Positions 1 through 9,012 of a DNA stretch of 64,000 bases are shown here, in pieces; the stretch's first letter is position 1, and each line of letters starts with the position of its first letter. Origin of the DNA: a bacterium (lineage in GTDB: Bacteria > SZUA-79 > Acidulodesulfobacterales > Acidulodesulfobacteraceae); contig JAJYDX010000003.1 of NCBI GenBank assembly GCA_021777135.1, forward strand, positions 111,879 to 175,878, in the 5' to 3' direction. Below the pieces are notes generated by a model. The model did not search any database, was not told where the DNA came from, and saw only the letters and a list, made by a program, of their open reading frames with translations. The translations under genes were made by a program, and so were the position numbers.

Positions 1-954
1 AGATTCGTCAAGAGGATCGCCTATTTTTAGCTTTTTGGTTTCTTTAATAAAATGTTCCAGGAATTCCCTCTCTATATCCTTATGAACGTATATCCTTTGT
101 AAAGAAATACAGACCTGTCCTGAATTATAAAATGCGCCTACCACGGCTTTTCTTGCAGCTTCCAAAATATTGGCGGATTTATCGACTATAAGAGCGGAAT
201 TGCTTCCAAGCTCCATGGTGTATTTTTTAAGCCCGCCCTTGGACATTATTTCCCTGCCTGCCTTTGGGCTTCCGGTAAAACTTACCATGCGAATTTTTTC
301 GTTAGTGACGATTGCCTCGCCGGTATCTTTGTCGCCGTAAAGGAGGCTGACGGCGTTTTCAGGCAAACCTGCTTCAAGAAGCGCCCGAACTAAAAAATAC
401 GCTGTAATAGAACCGTTTATTGAAGGTTTAAAAACTATGCTGTTTCCCGCCGCTATTGCCGGAGCAATTTTATGCGCCGGAAGATTAACCGGAAAATTAA
501 AAGGCGTGATAGCGGCTATAATGCCCACGGGAACCCTTAAATAAAAAGACGTCCTGTTTTCAAATCCTCTTACCGCGTCCATAGGAACGGTTTCGCCGTG
601 TATCCTTTTGGCTTCTTCGGCTGCGTATTTAAATATGTTAACGACCCTCTGGGTTTCTATGAGCGAATATTTGTAGGCTTTTCCAACTTCAAGCGAGATG
701 TAACGCGCAATTTCTTTTGAATCCCGTTTAAGAATATCGCCGGTTTTTTCCAGTATCTCGAATCTTTCATAAGTATGAAGGTTTTTCATCTTATGAAAGC
801 CTTTTTCGGCGGAAATTACCGCCTCCTCGACGTCGGACTTTTCCGGTTTGCTCAAATGCGCTACTACTTCAGAGTTAAACGGGTTAATTACATCATATGT
901 CGCTTTTTTTTCGACCCATTTGCCATTTATATACAGGGGGTAATTTTTGGGCAT
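1..954 (-). CDS. Aldehyde dehydrogenase family protein, 3' end of gene outside window
   Basis: Translating the minus strand from the ATG at 954 gives 318 residues of an NAD(P)-dependent aldehyde dehydrogenase before the window edge, so roughly the last third is missing. The catalytic pair is visible: Glu248 in MELGSN and the nucleophile Cys282 in SGQVCIS, 34 residues apart as in the family. The N-terminus (INGKWV, then NPFNSEV) and the ITPFNFPVNL cofactor-site segment resemble lactaldehyde/glyceraldehyde-3-phosphate-type members, but the substrate cannot be told. The ATG has an AGGAAG Shine-Dalgarno and a TTGACA/TATAAT promoter just upstream. Confidence 0.93.
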   Translation of the reverse strand, partial: MPKNYPLYINGKWVEKKATYDVINPFNSEVVAHLSKPEKSDVEEAVISAEKGFHKMKNLHTYERFEILEKTGDILKRDSKEIARYISLEVGKAYKYSLIETQRVVNIFKYAAEEAKRIHGETVPMDAVRGFENRTSFYLRVPVGIIAAITPFNFPVNLPAHKIAPAIAAGNSIVFKPSINGSITAYFLVRALLEAGLPENAVSLLYGDKDTGEAIVTNEKIRMVSFTGSPKAGREIMSKGGLKKYTMELGSNSALIVDKSANILEAARKAVVGAFYNSGQVCISLQRIYVHKDIEREFLEHFIKETKKLKIGDPLDES

Positions 955-997
955 ACAGCTTCCTTTTAATTTTAATATTAAGATTGATTATGGGTAG

Positions 998-1037
998 ACA
1001 GTTTTTTATTATAATCCAAAAAGTTCAAAACTGTCAA
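998..1037 (-). promoter_or_regulatory. Promoter of the aldehyde dehydrogenase gene with overlapping inverted repeat
   Basis: On the minus strand a consensus -35 TTGACA (1032-1037) and -10 TATAAT (1008-1013) are 18 bp apart, about 50 bp before the ATG at 954. A 9-bp inverted repeat, gacagtttt (998-1006) and aaaactgtc (1027-1035), brackets the promoter, one arm overlapping the -35 and the other lying near the start point. That is the geometry of a repressor operator; the regulator is unknown. Confidence 0.7.
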
Positions 1038-1158
1038 TCTCCGGGGGCAATGCCGGAAAAACGATAACGTGAAGGCGCACAACGAACTTTCCATGCTCGC
1101 GAACTAAATAATATAAGCATAGACGGACTTATAAGATATAAGATTGTCTAAATCAAAA

Positions 1159-1419
1159 TCAGGCTTTTCCGTAATAACAGGCAAAACAATAATGCTTATT
1201 GTCGTGGTCTGCTATTTTTGTTTTTTCCTTAAGTATTATCTCCCCGCATTTGTTGCAAATAACGAGGTGGTTTATAAGAGTTTTAACCATCTTCTCTCTT
1301 AACGCCTTGTCGTTTAAAATATCGGAAATTAACTCGTGTTTTAAATCTTTGTAGTACCTGTCGTGAATAAGCCCTGTAACAAATTCGTGCTTCTCGGTTT
1401 GTTCCGCAAATTGATTCAT
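1159..1419 (-). CDS. Small zinc-ribbon protein, function unknown
   Basis: An 86-residue protein from the ATG at 1419. A start five codons upstream (1434) is possible, but its codon lies against the GGGGG Shine-Dalgarno that is correctly spaced for 1419. Four cysteines near the C-terminus, CNKC and then CFAC about 22 residues later, form a probable treble-clef or zinc-ribbon metal site. The N-terminal half is charged and helical. I recognise no named family. It lies alone between the aldehyde dehydrogenase promoter and hemB. Confidence 0.6.
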   Translation of the reverse strand: MNQFAEQTEKHEFVTGLIHDRYYKDLKHELISDILNDKALREKMVKTLINHLVICNKCGEIILKEKTKIADHDNKHYCFACYYGKA

Positions 1420-1509
1420 TTTAATTTCCCCCATTTTTTAAAACATTGTTATGAATATAATCTTATAACATATTATACCATAAAAATAAAAAATAGGAAC
1501 TGCGAAAAA

Positions 1510-2490
1510 TTAACGCAGAAGTTTTGCGGCGTAAATAGAATAATAGCTTATAATAATATCTGCTCCGGCTCTTTTAATGGAAGTAAGCATTTCGAGAACG
1601 GCGGGTTCTTCTTTTAAATATCCAAGCTTAGCCGCCGCTTTTATCATTGAATATTCCCCGGACACGTTGTAGGCGGCAAGAGGTCTTTTGAAGGACTTTT
1701 TTAATCTGTATATTACGTCCAGATAACTTAAGGCGGGCTTTACCATAATGATGTCTGCGCCTTCGTCGATATCGAGAGCGGTTTCCAGAATCGCTTCTTC
1801 GGAATTGGAATAGTCCATCTGGTATGATTTCCTGTTGCCGAACTTAGGAGAGCAATCAGCCGCATCCCTGAACGGTTCGTAAAATGCCGAAGCATATTTC
1901 GACGAATAGGACATAATAGGAATATTTTCTAAACTCTCGTCGTCGAGCGCTTCCCTGATTTTCTTTACTCTTCCGTCCATCATATCCGACGGGGCTATTA
2001 TATCCGCGCCGGCTTTTGCGTAAGAAACGCTTATTTTTGCAAGATACTCAAGGGTTTCGTCATTTTTAACGTATCCGTTTTCATCTACTATTCCGCAGTG
2101 TCCGTGCGAGGTATAGTCGCACATGCAGACGTCGGTAACGACGGCAATATCGGGATATTCATCTTTAACGGCTTTAAGGGCAGTTTGAATTATACCGTTA
2201 TCCGAATAGCTTTCGGAAGCAAGCTCGTCTTTATGTTCGGGAACGCCGAAAAGAAGAATTCCGCCAATATTAAGGTTTTTAACTTCTTTAAGCTCTTTCA
2301 AAAGTTCGTCTATAGAATAACGGAACTGGTCCGGCATAGTTTCTATCGGTTCTTTAACCGATTTGCCGTGCGTAACGAAATACGGCATAATAAATTTTGA
2401 AGGATCAAGGGACGTTTCACGCACTAAATTTGATATTTTCAGAGAAGACCTCAGCCTTCTTGGCCTAATTAAAGGATAACCGGAATTCAT
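1510..2490 (-). CDS. hemB: Porphobilinogen synthase (delta-aminolevulinic acid dehydratase)
   Basis: Condenses two 5-aminolevulinate molecules to porphobilinogen, the common precursor of siroheme, heme and corrinoids. The 326-residue protein is full length for the family. It shows the cysteine metal site VCMCDYTSHGHCG (Cys122, 124, 132) of zinc-type enzymes and two active-site lysines, Lys198 (SKYASAFY) and Lys251 (MVKPALSY). The start has a GGAGGG Shine-Dalgarno. The gene is divergent from queC over an 85-bp gap. With the siroheme decarboxylase fusion at 27.4-28.4 kb it fits a siroheme-based heme pathway. Confidence 0.97.
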   Translation of the reverse strand: MNSGYPLIRPRRLRSSLKISNLVRETSLDPSKFIMPYFVTHGKSVKEPIETMPDQFRYSIDELLKELKEVKNLNIGGILLFGVPEHKDELASESYSDNGIIQTALKAVKDEYPDIAVVTDVCMCDYTSHGHCGIVDENGYVKNDETLEYLAKISVSYAKAGADIIAPSDMMDGRVKKIREALDDESLENIPIMSYSSKYASAFYEPFRDAADCSPKFGNRKSYQMDYSNSEEAILETALDIDEGADIIMVKPALSYLDVIYRLKKSFKRPLAAYNVSGEYSMIKAAAKLGYLKEEPAVLEMLTSIKRAGADIIISYYSIYAAKLLR

Positions 2491-2525
2491 TTTATTAATC
2501 CCTCCAAGCTCATTTATGTTCGATA

Positions 2526-2569
2526 ATTATAACATAAAAACCGTAAAAAGAATAGAAATATGTTATACT
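2526..2569. promoter_or_regulatory. Divergent extended -10 promoters for hemB and queC
   Basis: Two extended -10 elements face outward. On the minus strand TGTTATAAT has its hexamer at 2526-2531 and would drive hemB. On the plus strand TGTTATACT has its hexamer at 2564-2569 and would drive queC. Neither has a good -35. For queC the hexamer ends 6 nt before the ATG at 2576, so the transcript would start on or next to the start codon. Confidence 0.5.
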
Positions 2570-2575
2570 AAAAAT

Positions 2576-3310
2576 ATGGATAAGACGGAGAAAAATAATG
2601 CGGTAGTGCTATTCAGCGGCGGACTGGACTCGACCACGACCCTTAAAATTGCTATAGACGAAGGATTAGAGCCTATACCGGTTACTTTTTTTTATAACCA
2701 GAGGCATAAAACTGAAATAGAGCATGCAAAAGAAATAGTCGATTTTTTCGGTTTAAAAAAACATATAATAATAAATTTGGACTTCGATAACATAAAAGGG
2801 TCTGCATTAACCGATTCGACATTGAGCGTTCCAAAAAACAGAATAAAAAGGGATGCTATAAAAACTGGGGCTGATGCCGAAAAAGAAGAAAGCATCCCCG
2901 TTACTTACGTTCCTGCAAGAAACACTATTTTTCTTTCATACGCATTAGCTGTCGCAGAAGTAAACAATGCGTCAGATATTTTTATAGGCGCTAACTATAT
3001 AGATTACAGCGGTTATCCCGATTGCAGGCCGGATTATTTATCCGCTTTCGAAAAAATGGCTAATTTAGCCACGAAAGCCGGCGTAACCGGACAAATTAGT
3101 TTCAAGATAAACGCTCCGCTTCTTAAATTAACCAAAAAAGATATAATTTTAAAAGCGTTTGAAATAGGTGTTCCCCTCGAACTCACTCACAGCTGTTACG
3201 ACCCGATAGAAGGGCTGGCATGCGGCGTATGCGACTCGTGCATATTAAGAAAACGGGGTTTCGAGGAATCCGGAATTAAAGACCCCACAAAATATTACGG
3301 GTCAGACTAA
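2576..3310 (+). CDS. queC: 7-cyano-7-deazaguanine synthase
   Basis: ATP-dependent conversion of 7-carboxy-7-deazaguanine to preQ0 in queuosine/deazapurine biosynthesis. The PP-loop ATP motif LFSGGLDST lies at the N-terminus, and the C-terminus has the four-cysteine zinc site in HSCYDPIEGLACGVCDSC. I take the ATG at 2576 (244 aa), because family members start a few residues before the PP-loop and an extended -10 lies right before it. The open frame extends to an ATG at 2516, but that would overlap the hemB promoter. There is no Shine-Dalgarno. No other queuosine gene is in the window. Confidence 0.93.
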   Translation: MDKTEKNNAVVLFSGGLDSTTTLKIAIDEGLEPIPVTFFYNQRHKTEIEHAKEIVDFFGLKKHIIINLDFDNIKGSALTDSTLSVPKNRIKRDAIKTGADAEKEESIPVTYVPARNTIFLSYALAVAEVNNASDIFIGANYIDYSGYPDCRPDYLSAFEKMANLATKAGVTGQISFKINAPLLKLTKKDIILKAFEIGVPLELTHSCYDPIEGLACGVCDSCILRKRGFEESGIKDPTKYYGSD

Positions 3311-3673
3311 TTCCGTTACCTCTCTTATTTTAAAAATCATAGCCGACCTTAACCAGCTAAAACGCGATTTAAGCTTATCAAAATTTGCGCCGCTTTCTTC
3401 AAATTCCGCTTTGCCTTTAAGCAGAAATCCGGCGCCTTTGCCATGAAGTCCGACTACTTCCTTAGAGCCTATAATCATCTGGACTTCGCTTCCGGCTTCA
3501 ATATTTACTTGAGTCCTATGAAGATAACCTGCAGGTATTAAAAACTTATCGTTGCCGAGAACTTCTATATAGCTATTCCAGGTGGCGGCCATATGTATTC
3601 CGTCGGTTCCGTAAGTAGCAAAAGTTGCGGGTCCTTCATGTTTTAAAATTTCGATAATTTTTTCATTAAGCAT
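3302..3673 (-). CDS. Pyridoxamine 5'-phosphate oxidase-like (FMN split-barrel) protein
   Basis: A 123-residue protein of the flavin-binding split-barrel superfamily. It has the typical opening (MLNEKIIEILKHEGPATFAT), a central FLIPAGYLHRTQVNIEAG segment and a G-rich strand before the C-terminus. Members bind FMN, F420 or heme, and the substrate is unknown. The start at 3673 is preferred to 3682 because the GGAG Shine-Dalgarno touches the upstream ATG but is 10 nt from this one. Its 3' end overlaps convergent queC by 9 bp. Confidence 0.75.
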   Translation of the reverse strand: MLNEKIIEILKHEGPATFATYGTDGIHMAATWNSYIEVLGNDKFLIPAGYLHRTQVNIEAGSEVQMIIGSKEVVGLHGKGAGFLLKGKAEFEESGANFDKLKSRFSWLRSAMIFKIREVTELV

Positions 3674-3771
3674 AGTCGGCATACTCCTTTTTTTATAAAT
3701 TAATAAATGTTTTATTATATATCTTTAGATTATAACATCTTTGTATTTTTTTTTAATATATTTTTGAAGGA

Positions 3772-3816
3772 CCCTAATCCCGATTTAGAAATTTATTTTC
3801 TAAATCGGGATTAGGG
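3772..3816. repeat. Perfect 19-bp inverted repeat; terminator or dispersed palindrome
   Basis: Arms 3772-3790 and 3798-3816 are perfect reverse complements around a 7-nt AT loop. It lies just beyond the 3' end of the GGDEF-EAL gene and before the split-barrel gene, so it could end transcription from the former. Its core (3784-3814) recurs with about four mismatches at 35438-35468 after another gene, suggesting a dispersed palindromic element. Confidence 0.7.
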
Positions 3817-3829
3817 AAGGAGCGGTTTT

Positions 3830-6136
3830 TTATGATTTAGCGATATTTTTTGCCATACTGAATAAAAGATGTTTAAGTTCTTCCCTGATTTCTATAATTT
3901 TATCAGCCAACCTGCCGGCTTCGTCGAATTCTCCTCTTAGCAAATGTTTCAGGTTTTTATATGCAAGTTCGTGGATTTTTTTATGAACCCGTCCTATTTC
4001 CTTATATTCCCGAATTTTTTCATATTTTGCCCCCGCGCCGTAATACCATTTGCCAAACGGGCAGTCTTTCCAACTTTTAATTTTTTCGACATTAATAGAA
4101 ACATCCGCCCCCTTATTTAGCTCAAGAACATTGCCTATCCAGTCGTTATGCTGTGTATATGCAAGCGCTAAAGGAAAATCTTCTATTTTTAGCGTTATAT
4201 CTTTCCACTGCGATATATCGCCAGGCAACATAAAATTTTTAACGAAAGGAACTACTTTATCAGCCGGCATCGGTCTTCCGGTATAATATCCCTGTATATT
4301 TGAGCATCCTAGCATATTAAGTATAATGCAATGCTCCCTCGTTTCCGCCCCTTCGGCTATAACTTCCCGGTTAAAAATGCGGGATAGGCTTATTATACTT
4401 TCAATTATTAACGTATCGTCAGTATTATTAAGCATATTTTTTACGAACGCGATGTCTATTTTGACCACCTTTACGTTAAGCTCCTTAAAATAAACCAGAG
4501 AAGAATAACCGCTTCCAAAATCGTCCATTGAAAAAGTTACGCCGATGTCTTCGCATTTTTTAATTATTTCCTTAACATACGCCATATTGTCCAATACTGC
4601 GGTTTCCGTTATTTCCAGTTGAATTAATTCATGCTTTGCGGCGGGATATTTTCCTAGAGTTTTCTCCAATTTTTCAAAAAAATCGTACTTTTGCAGTTGC
4701 CTGGATGAAACGTTTATGGAGACCTGCCATTCCATGCCGGATGAAACCCAATCTGCAAGCTGTTTTACGGTTTCTTCTATAACGTAGTCTCCAATATCTA
4801 CGATAATATCGCCGGTTTCGGCTACCGGTATAAATTCAGCCGGAGAAATTACGTTGCCTTTATCGTCTATCCATCTTATTAAAGATTCAAATCCGAATAT
4901 CCCGCCGGTTTTAAAATTAACTTTAGGCTGGTAATACATAACGAATTGCTTAGATTCAATCGCTTTCTCTATTTGGCGCATTTTATGATAATATTCTACC
5001 ATTCCAAGCTCTTCGTCGATGCTGAAAAAATTTATCATATTTTTGCCCATCGCCTTAGACTTGTACATCGCCTGCCCCGCCATTCTTATCAAAGTATCGG
5101 GGTCTGCCTTTTTAGAATAAAAATCGTTTACTTTGGTTACGCCTATGCTTGCTTTTAAATCCAGCGTCATATCGTCCAAAATAAAAGGGGTGTTAATCTC
5201 CTTTAAAATATCCTTTGCGGCTAACGAAACGTAACCGTCTGAATCTTTAGAAAATATCGAGATGCCGAATTCATCGCCGCCAAGCCGGGCAACAGAAATT
5301 AAACCGTCTTCATGCCTGCTCTTTGCAAATTTTAAAAGCCGTTCCGAAACGCTTTTCAATACTTCGTCGCCGAAAGACTTTCCGTAAAAATCGTTAACCG
5401 TTTTAAGGTCGTCCAGGTCTAAAATTATTACGAAAACAACTCCTCCGTAACGCCGCCCCTTTTCAATCTGCTTTTTAATTTCAGCCTCAAAGGTTGTATG
5501 ATTGGGCAAATTAGTAAGGCTGTCGTACCTTCCGGCATGACCGACTTTTTTTTCGGCGTATTTTTTAAATTTTTCAAATTTATTCTCGACGCTTTTAAGG
5601 TGTATTTTATCTATAGCGCTTTCCATTAATTTAACTATTCTTTCCAGCAGCTTTATAGCTCCTGAATCAAACAGTCCGGTTTTATCGGATACCGCTGCCA
5701 GTACGGAGTATATTTCCCCATTTTTAAAAATTGGGAACGTAGCCGCGGAAAACCACTCGTATTTTTTTAAAAAACTGGAAAAAGGCTTCATTAGAGAATC
5801 ATCTAAATGGTCGTTATTGTAAAGGGTCTTTTTCTGCCGCCATGTTCTCGCCGCCAAAGTCTGGTTTTCAGGAGTGTCTTTTATGCTTATTCTTATGTGT
5901 TTCAAGGCATCGCTGCCCGGACCGTAAGAAGCAAAATATTTAAAAAGGGAATCCCTGCCCGGAGAGCCTATCCACACCGCGGTAAACAGACCGCATTTAA
6001 CGACAGCCTTAGAAACCTCGTTAAATAAATCCCGCTCGGTTTCCGCATAATAAATCGCCTCCGAGGCATCCGCAAGCGCCTTGTAAAATGATTTTAAAAT
6101 TTCTAATTTATTACGCCTTACGCTATTTTTTTTCAT
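3830..6136 (-). CDS. GAF-GGDEF-EAL protein with C-terminal zinc-binding CZB domain
   Basis: A 768-residue cytoplasmic c-di-GMP turnover protein. Residues about 15-180 look like a GAF sensor, followed by a short coiled coil, a GGDEF domain with intact GGDEF (286-290) and an EAL domain. The EAL signature reads ESL, but the other catalytic segments NVSSRQL, EITET, DDFGSGYSSL, KIDIAFV and IAEGAET are present, so phosphodiesterase activity is plausible. The last ~130 residues carry CZB-type ligands: His in TQHNDW, Cys in DCPFGKWYYG and two His in VHKKIHEL. These sense zinc in known diguanylate cyclases. No RxxD inhibitory site precedes GGDEF. It starts 24 bp after addB and probably ends that operon. 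Confidence 0.92.
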   Translation of the reverse strand: MKKNSVRRNKLEILKSFYKALADASEAIYYAETERDLFNEVSKAVVKCGLFTAVWIGSPGRDSLFKYFASYGPGSDALKHIRISIKDTPENQTLAARTWRQKKTLYNNDHLDDSLMKPFSSFLKKYEWFSAATFPIFKNGEIYSVLAAVSDKTGLFDSGAIKLLERIVKLMESAIDKIHLKSVENKFEKFKKYAEKKVGHAGRYDSLTNLPNHTTFEAEIKKQIEKGRRYGGVVFVIILDLDDLKTVNDFYGKSFGDEVLKSVSERLLKFAKSRHEDGLISVARLGGDEFGISIFSKDSDGYVSLAAKDILKEINTPFILDDMTLDLKASIGVTKVNDFYSKKADPDTLIRMAGQAMYKSKAMGKNMINFFSIDEELGMVEYYHKMRQIEKAIESKQFVMYYQPKVNFKTGGIFGFESLIRWIDDKGNVISPAEFIPVAETGDIIVDIGDYVIEETVKQLADWVSSGMEWQVSINVSSRQLQKYDFFEKLEKTLGKYPAAKHELIQLEITETAVLDNMAYVKEIIKKCEDIGVTFSMDDFGSGYSSLVYFKELNVKVVKIDIAFVKNMLNNTDDTLIIESIISLSRIFNREVIAEGAETREHCIILNMLGCSNIQGYYTGRPMPADKVVPFVKNFMLPGDISQWKDITLKIEDFPLALAYTQHNDWIGNVLELNKGADVSINVEKIKSWKDCPFGKWYYGAGAKYEKIREYKEIGRVHKKIHELAYKNLKHLLRGEFDEAGRLADKIIEIREELKHLLFSMAKNIAKS

Positions 6137-6160
6137 GAATTTTATATTTTTTTATATATG

Positions 6161-8998
6161 TTATATTCTACCGCATAAAATAAAATAAGGACAATATCCG
6201 CATATTTTTTTGTCACGTTCTTTTTGAATAAAACTGAAATAGTCTAAATTTATTATTTCAGCAATAAGACTTCTAAAAAACGAAAGGTAAGAATTAAAAA
6301 CAAGGTTGTTTTTTAATTCGAAAGTATATTCTGCGCTCTTTTTAAGCCCCCATAATTTAGAAGTTATGCCGGAATAATGTACGCCGCTAGAATAATTATA
6401 AAGAACTATATAAAAAGGGAGCTGGACGGATTTTACGCCTTCAAGCCATTCGTCCCTGTTTTTCAACGTGGGAATAAAATTCTTATAAGGTCCGCTTAAC
6501 GAGCTTCCCGTTTTATAATCGATTATATAATGTTCACCGGCTTTTTCAATGATTAAGTCCGCCCTTCCGGCAAGTTTGATTTTAAAGTTAATATTATTAT
6601 CCGGTATAGTTTCTCCATGTATTTCAGCTACATCGATAAAAGCTTCCAGCGGATATTCCGCGCCGGTTATTTTCGCTTCCATAAGGTCTTTCCATCTTGT
6701 CTCGATAAACGCGTTGATAGCAAACAATATCTGTTTTTTTTGCAGGTTAAAAACCTCTGAGCCGGAGACGTTGAAATTTTCGTTCAATATTTTATTAATA
6801 TCTTTTTTTTCGTCTTCCAAATTATAAATCTTGTATTCTTTGTTTAAAAACTTTTTGAAATATTCCTTAAGAACTATATGTATAATACTACCTATAGCCG
6901 GAGCATCCATGTCTTCCGCCATTTCCTCGCCTTGCCTTAAGTTTAGAACGTAGGCGTAATAAAACATCGAGGGGCATTTAATATACGTATCGAGCTTGCT
7001 TGCCGAATATTCCATTCCGCGCAAATATTCTTTTACTTCTTTCGTTTTTTGTATGACGGACGGTTCTTTGACGGTAAAATTAATTTTAAAGGCTGAATTA
7101 TTCTCCTTTGGCTCTTTTAAGTTTTTAGTTTTTTTCTGTATATCCCATATTATTTTTTCGATAAAACGCGATTTTTCGGAAGAACTTGAGTCGTTATAAA
7201 AAAAATGGACTTCTTCGGCTCCGGATACGAGGTTAAAAAAATTATATTCTTGTATGCGGGCTGATTCTTCCGCAGAAGGAATTTTTAAAAATTTTCTTAC
7301 ATCTTCAGTTAATAAAGTATTTTCTTTGGAAACGTCCGGCACAGTTCCTTCGTTAGCGCCGAGGTAAAACACCCTGTAGAAATTAACTGTTCTAGCCTCA
7401 AGCGGTCCCAATACCTGCAAGCCTTTAAGAGGAGTTCCGCTGAACGGCACCGTTTGCCTTTTTAAAATATTTTTTAATAAATTGAAATAACCCGTTATCC
7501 CTTCAAACTTATATACGGATGTATCTATCCGCTTCAGCTCGGTTATCGCGGCAACGGCGGACTCTATGAATTTTAATCCGTAAGGATGCTTGCCGGCAAC
7601 AGAATTGTTTGAAACCGCATCTATTATTTTTAATATCTTTTCCATGAAATCACTTATGTTTTCGATATTTTCAAAACCGGAAATAAAGAGTTTGTTTATT
7701 TCTGAAAAATATTCTTTTATATCGCTTTCGGCTGATTCCACAGGTTCAATATTTTCTAATTTTTTAGCGGAAACAAACAATATCTTATTTTTTTTAATAT
7801 AAGATTCGATTGAACGGAAAAGCTCTGCAGTCTGAGCCGCGTCAAAATCTAAACTTGGCAGCCCGCTTAATTTTCCGCTTATATTCTTTACGTATGGATG
7901 AAGCAACACGGATATATAATCTTTTGCGTAAAACCTGCCTTCTTTTTTTCTGCCGTGCAGTGCCGACATTAAATTAAAAAGGGAGTATAAAGGGGTCATC
8001 TTCAAGGAATATCCTATAGATACATTGTAATCTTCTTTATTCAAGGAATTAAGAACATTATGAAGCAAAGGGAAAAGATAGCCTTCGTTAGGCAGTACTA
8101 TTAAATCCCGCGACGATAATCCTCCAGCTCTTTTTATGGATTCCTTTAATAAAACTATTTCGTTATGCAGTGAGGAGGTATTATTAAAATAAAATTTAAC
8201 CGGTTTGTTTCCGTCGCAAATTTCTTTATGGGAAAGACCTAATTTTTTTAAAAAATCTCCTATTAATGCACCGGTTTTTGAAACTACTGAAACATCAAAA
8301 TCTTTATTTTTCAATATGTTTTTAAAAATAACCGATTCCGCTGCCGTAATACCGTAAAAACCGGCTAATATTACCTTTTTTGACAAGACGCTTAAAACTG
8401 GAGAGCCGTTTTCCGCTATAATTTTATATCTGGCGGACCTCGAAGAAAGCCCTCGTTCCGCAAGGGTTTTGTAAAAAAACCTATACATAACCGAAAATTT
8501 TAAAAACTCGTCGGAAAAATTAGAAAGATTTTGTGCAGGATTTATTTTTTCAGCTATAAGGGCGTCGCAAGACGACGGTTCTGCCAATTCTATCAAAAGC
8601 TCTTCAAAATCTCCGAATAATTTATAACCCCATGGCATAAAGGCGTCTAAATTTTCCGTATTTTTTATAATACGGGTTTTTTCGTTTCTGTTTAAGTCGA
8701 AAAGTACAAGCGAAGCTTCCGTAGGGCTTATTTTAGGAAATGGCAAAGACGACCCGGTTTCATAACATTTGTCTATAAAATCGTCTATTGAAAATATTTC
8801 GACTAAGTTAGCCGATGTCTTATAAGCTTTATAAACGTCGGAAAGATATTTTATTAAAAAGTAAGCGGGTCTTCTGTGCGGAAATATAACCGTAATTTTT
8901 TGCCCCGCTTTAATTTCTTTTAAAATTAAGCCGCCCGCATATTTTATAAGGTCGTCGGATTTTTTTAAAATATGGGTTTCCCCGATAAAATTGTTCAT
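6161..8998 (-). CDS. addB: AddB-like nuclease subunit (PD-(D/E)XK, iron-sulfur) of a helicase-nuclease
   Basis: A 945-residue partner of the AddA-like helicase, resecting double-strand breaks for RecA recombination. The C-terminal RecB-type nuclease shows RADLIIEK, HYIIDYKTGSS (catalytic Asp and Lys) and a QLPFYIVLY helix. A four-cysteine iron-sulfur site is split around the domain: one Cys in YIKCPSMFYY and three in CGYCPYFILC at the C-terminus. The N-terminal inactivated helicase region lacks a Walker A lysine motif. At 945 residues it is shorter than the Bacillus protein. It starts 14 bp after addA. Confidence 0.85.
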   Translation of the reverse strand: MNNFIGETHILKKSDDLIKYAGGLILKEIKAGQKITVIFPHRRPAYFLIKYLSDVYKAYKTSANLVEIFSIDDFIDKCYETGSSLPFPKISPTEASLVLFDLNRNEKTRIIKNTENLDAFMPWGYKLFGDFEELLIELAEPSSCDALIAEKINPAQNLSNFSDEFLKFSVMYRFFYKTLAERGLSSRSARYKIIAENGSPVLSVLSKKVILAGFYGITAAESVIFKNILKNKDFDVSVVSKTGALIGDFLKKLGLSHKEICDGNKPVKFYFNNTSSLHNEIVLLKESIKRAGGLSSRDLIVLPNEGYLFPLLHNVLNSLNKEDYNVSIGYSLKMTPLYSLFNLMSALHGRKKEGRFYAKDYISVLLHPYVKNISGKLSGLPSLDFDAAQTAELFRSIESYIKKNKILFVSAKKLENIEPVESAESDIKEYFSEINKLFISGFENIENISDFMEKILKIIDAVSNNSVAGKHPYGLKFIESAVAAITELKRIDTSVYKFEGITGYFNLLKNILKRQTVPFSGTPLKGLQVLGPLEARTVNFYRVFYLGANEGTVPDVSKENTLLTEDVRKFLKIPSAEESARIQEYNFFNLVSGAEEVHFFYNDSSSSEKSRFIEKIIWDIQKKTKNLKEPKENNSAFKINFTVKEPSVIQKTKEVKEYLRGMEYSASKLDTYIKCPSMFYYAYVLNLRQGEEMAEDMDAPAIGSIIHIVLKEYFKKFLNKEYKIYNLEDEKKDINKILNENFNVSGSEVFNLQKKQILFAINAFIETRWKDLMEAKITGAEYPLEAFIDVAEIHGETIPDNNINFKIKLAGRADLIIEKAGEHYIIDYKTGSSLSGPYKNFIPTLKNRDEWLEGVKSVQLPFYIVLYNYSSGVHYSGITSKLWGLKKSAEYTFELKNNLVFNSYLSFFRSLIAEIINLDYFSFIQKERDKKICGYCPYFILCGRI

Positions 8999-9012
8999 AA
9001 ATAGAGTAATTT

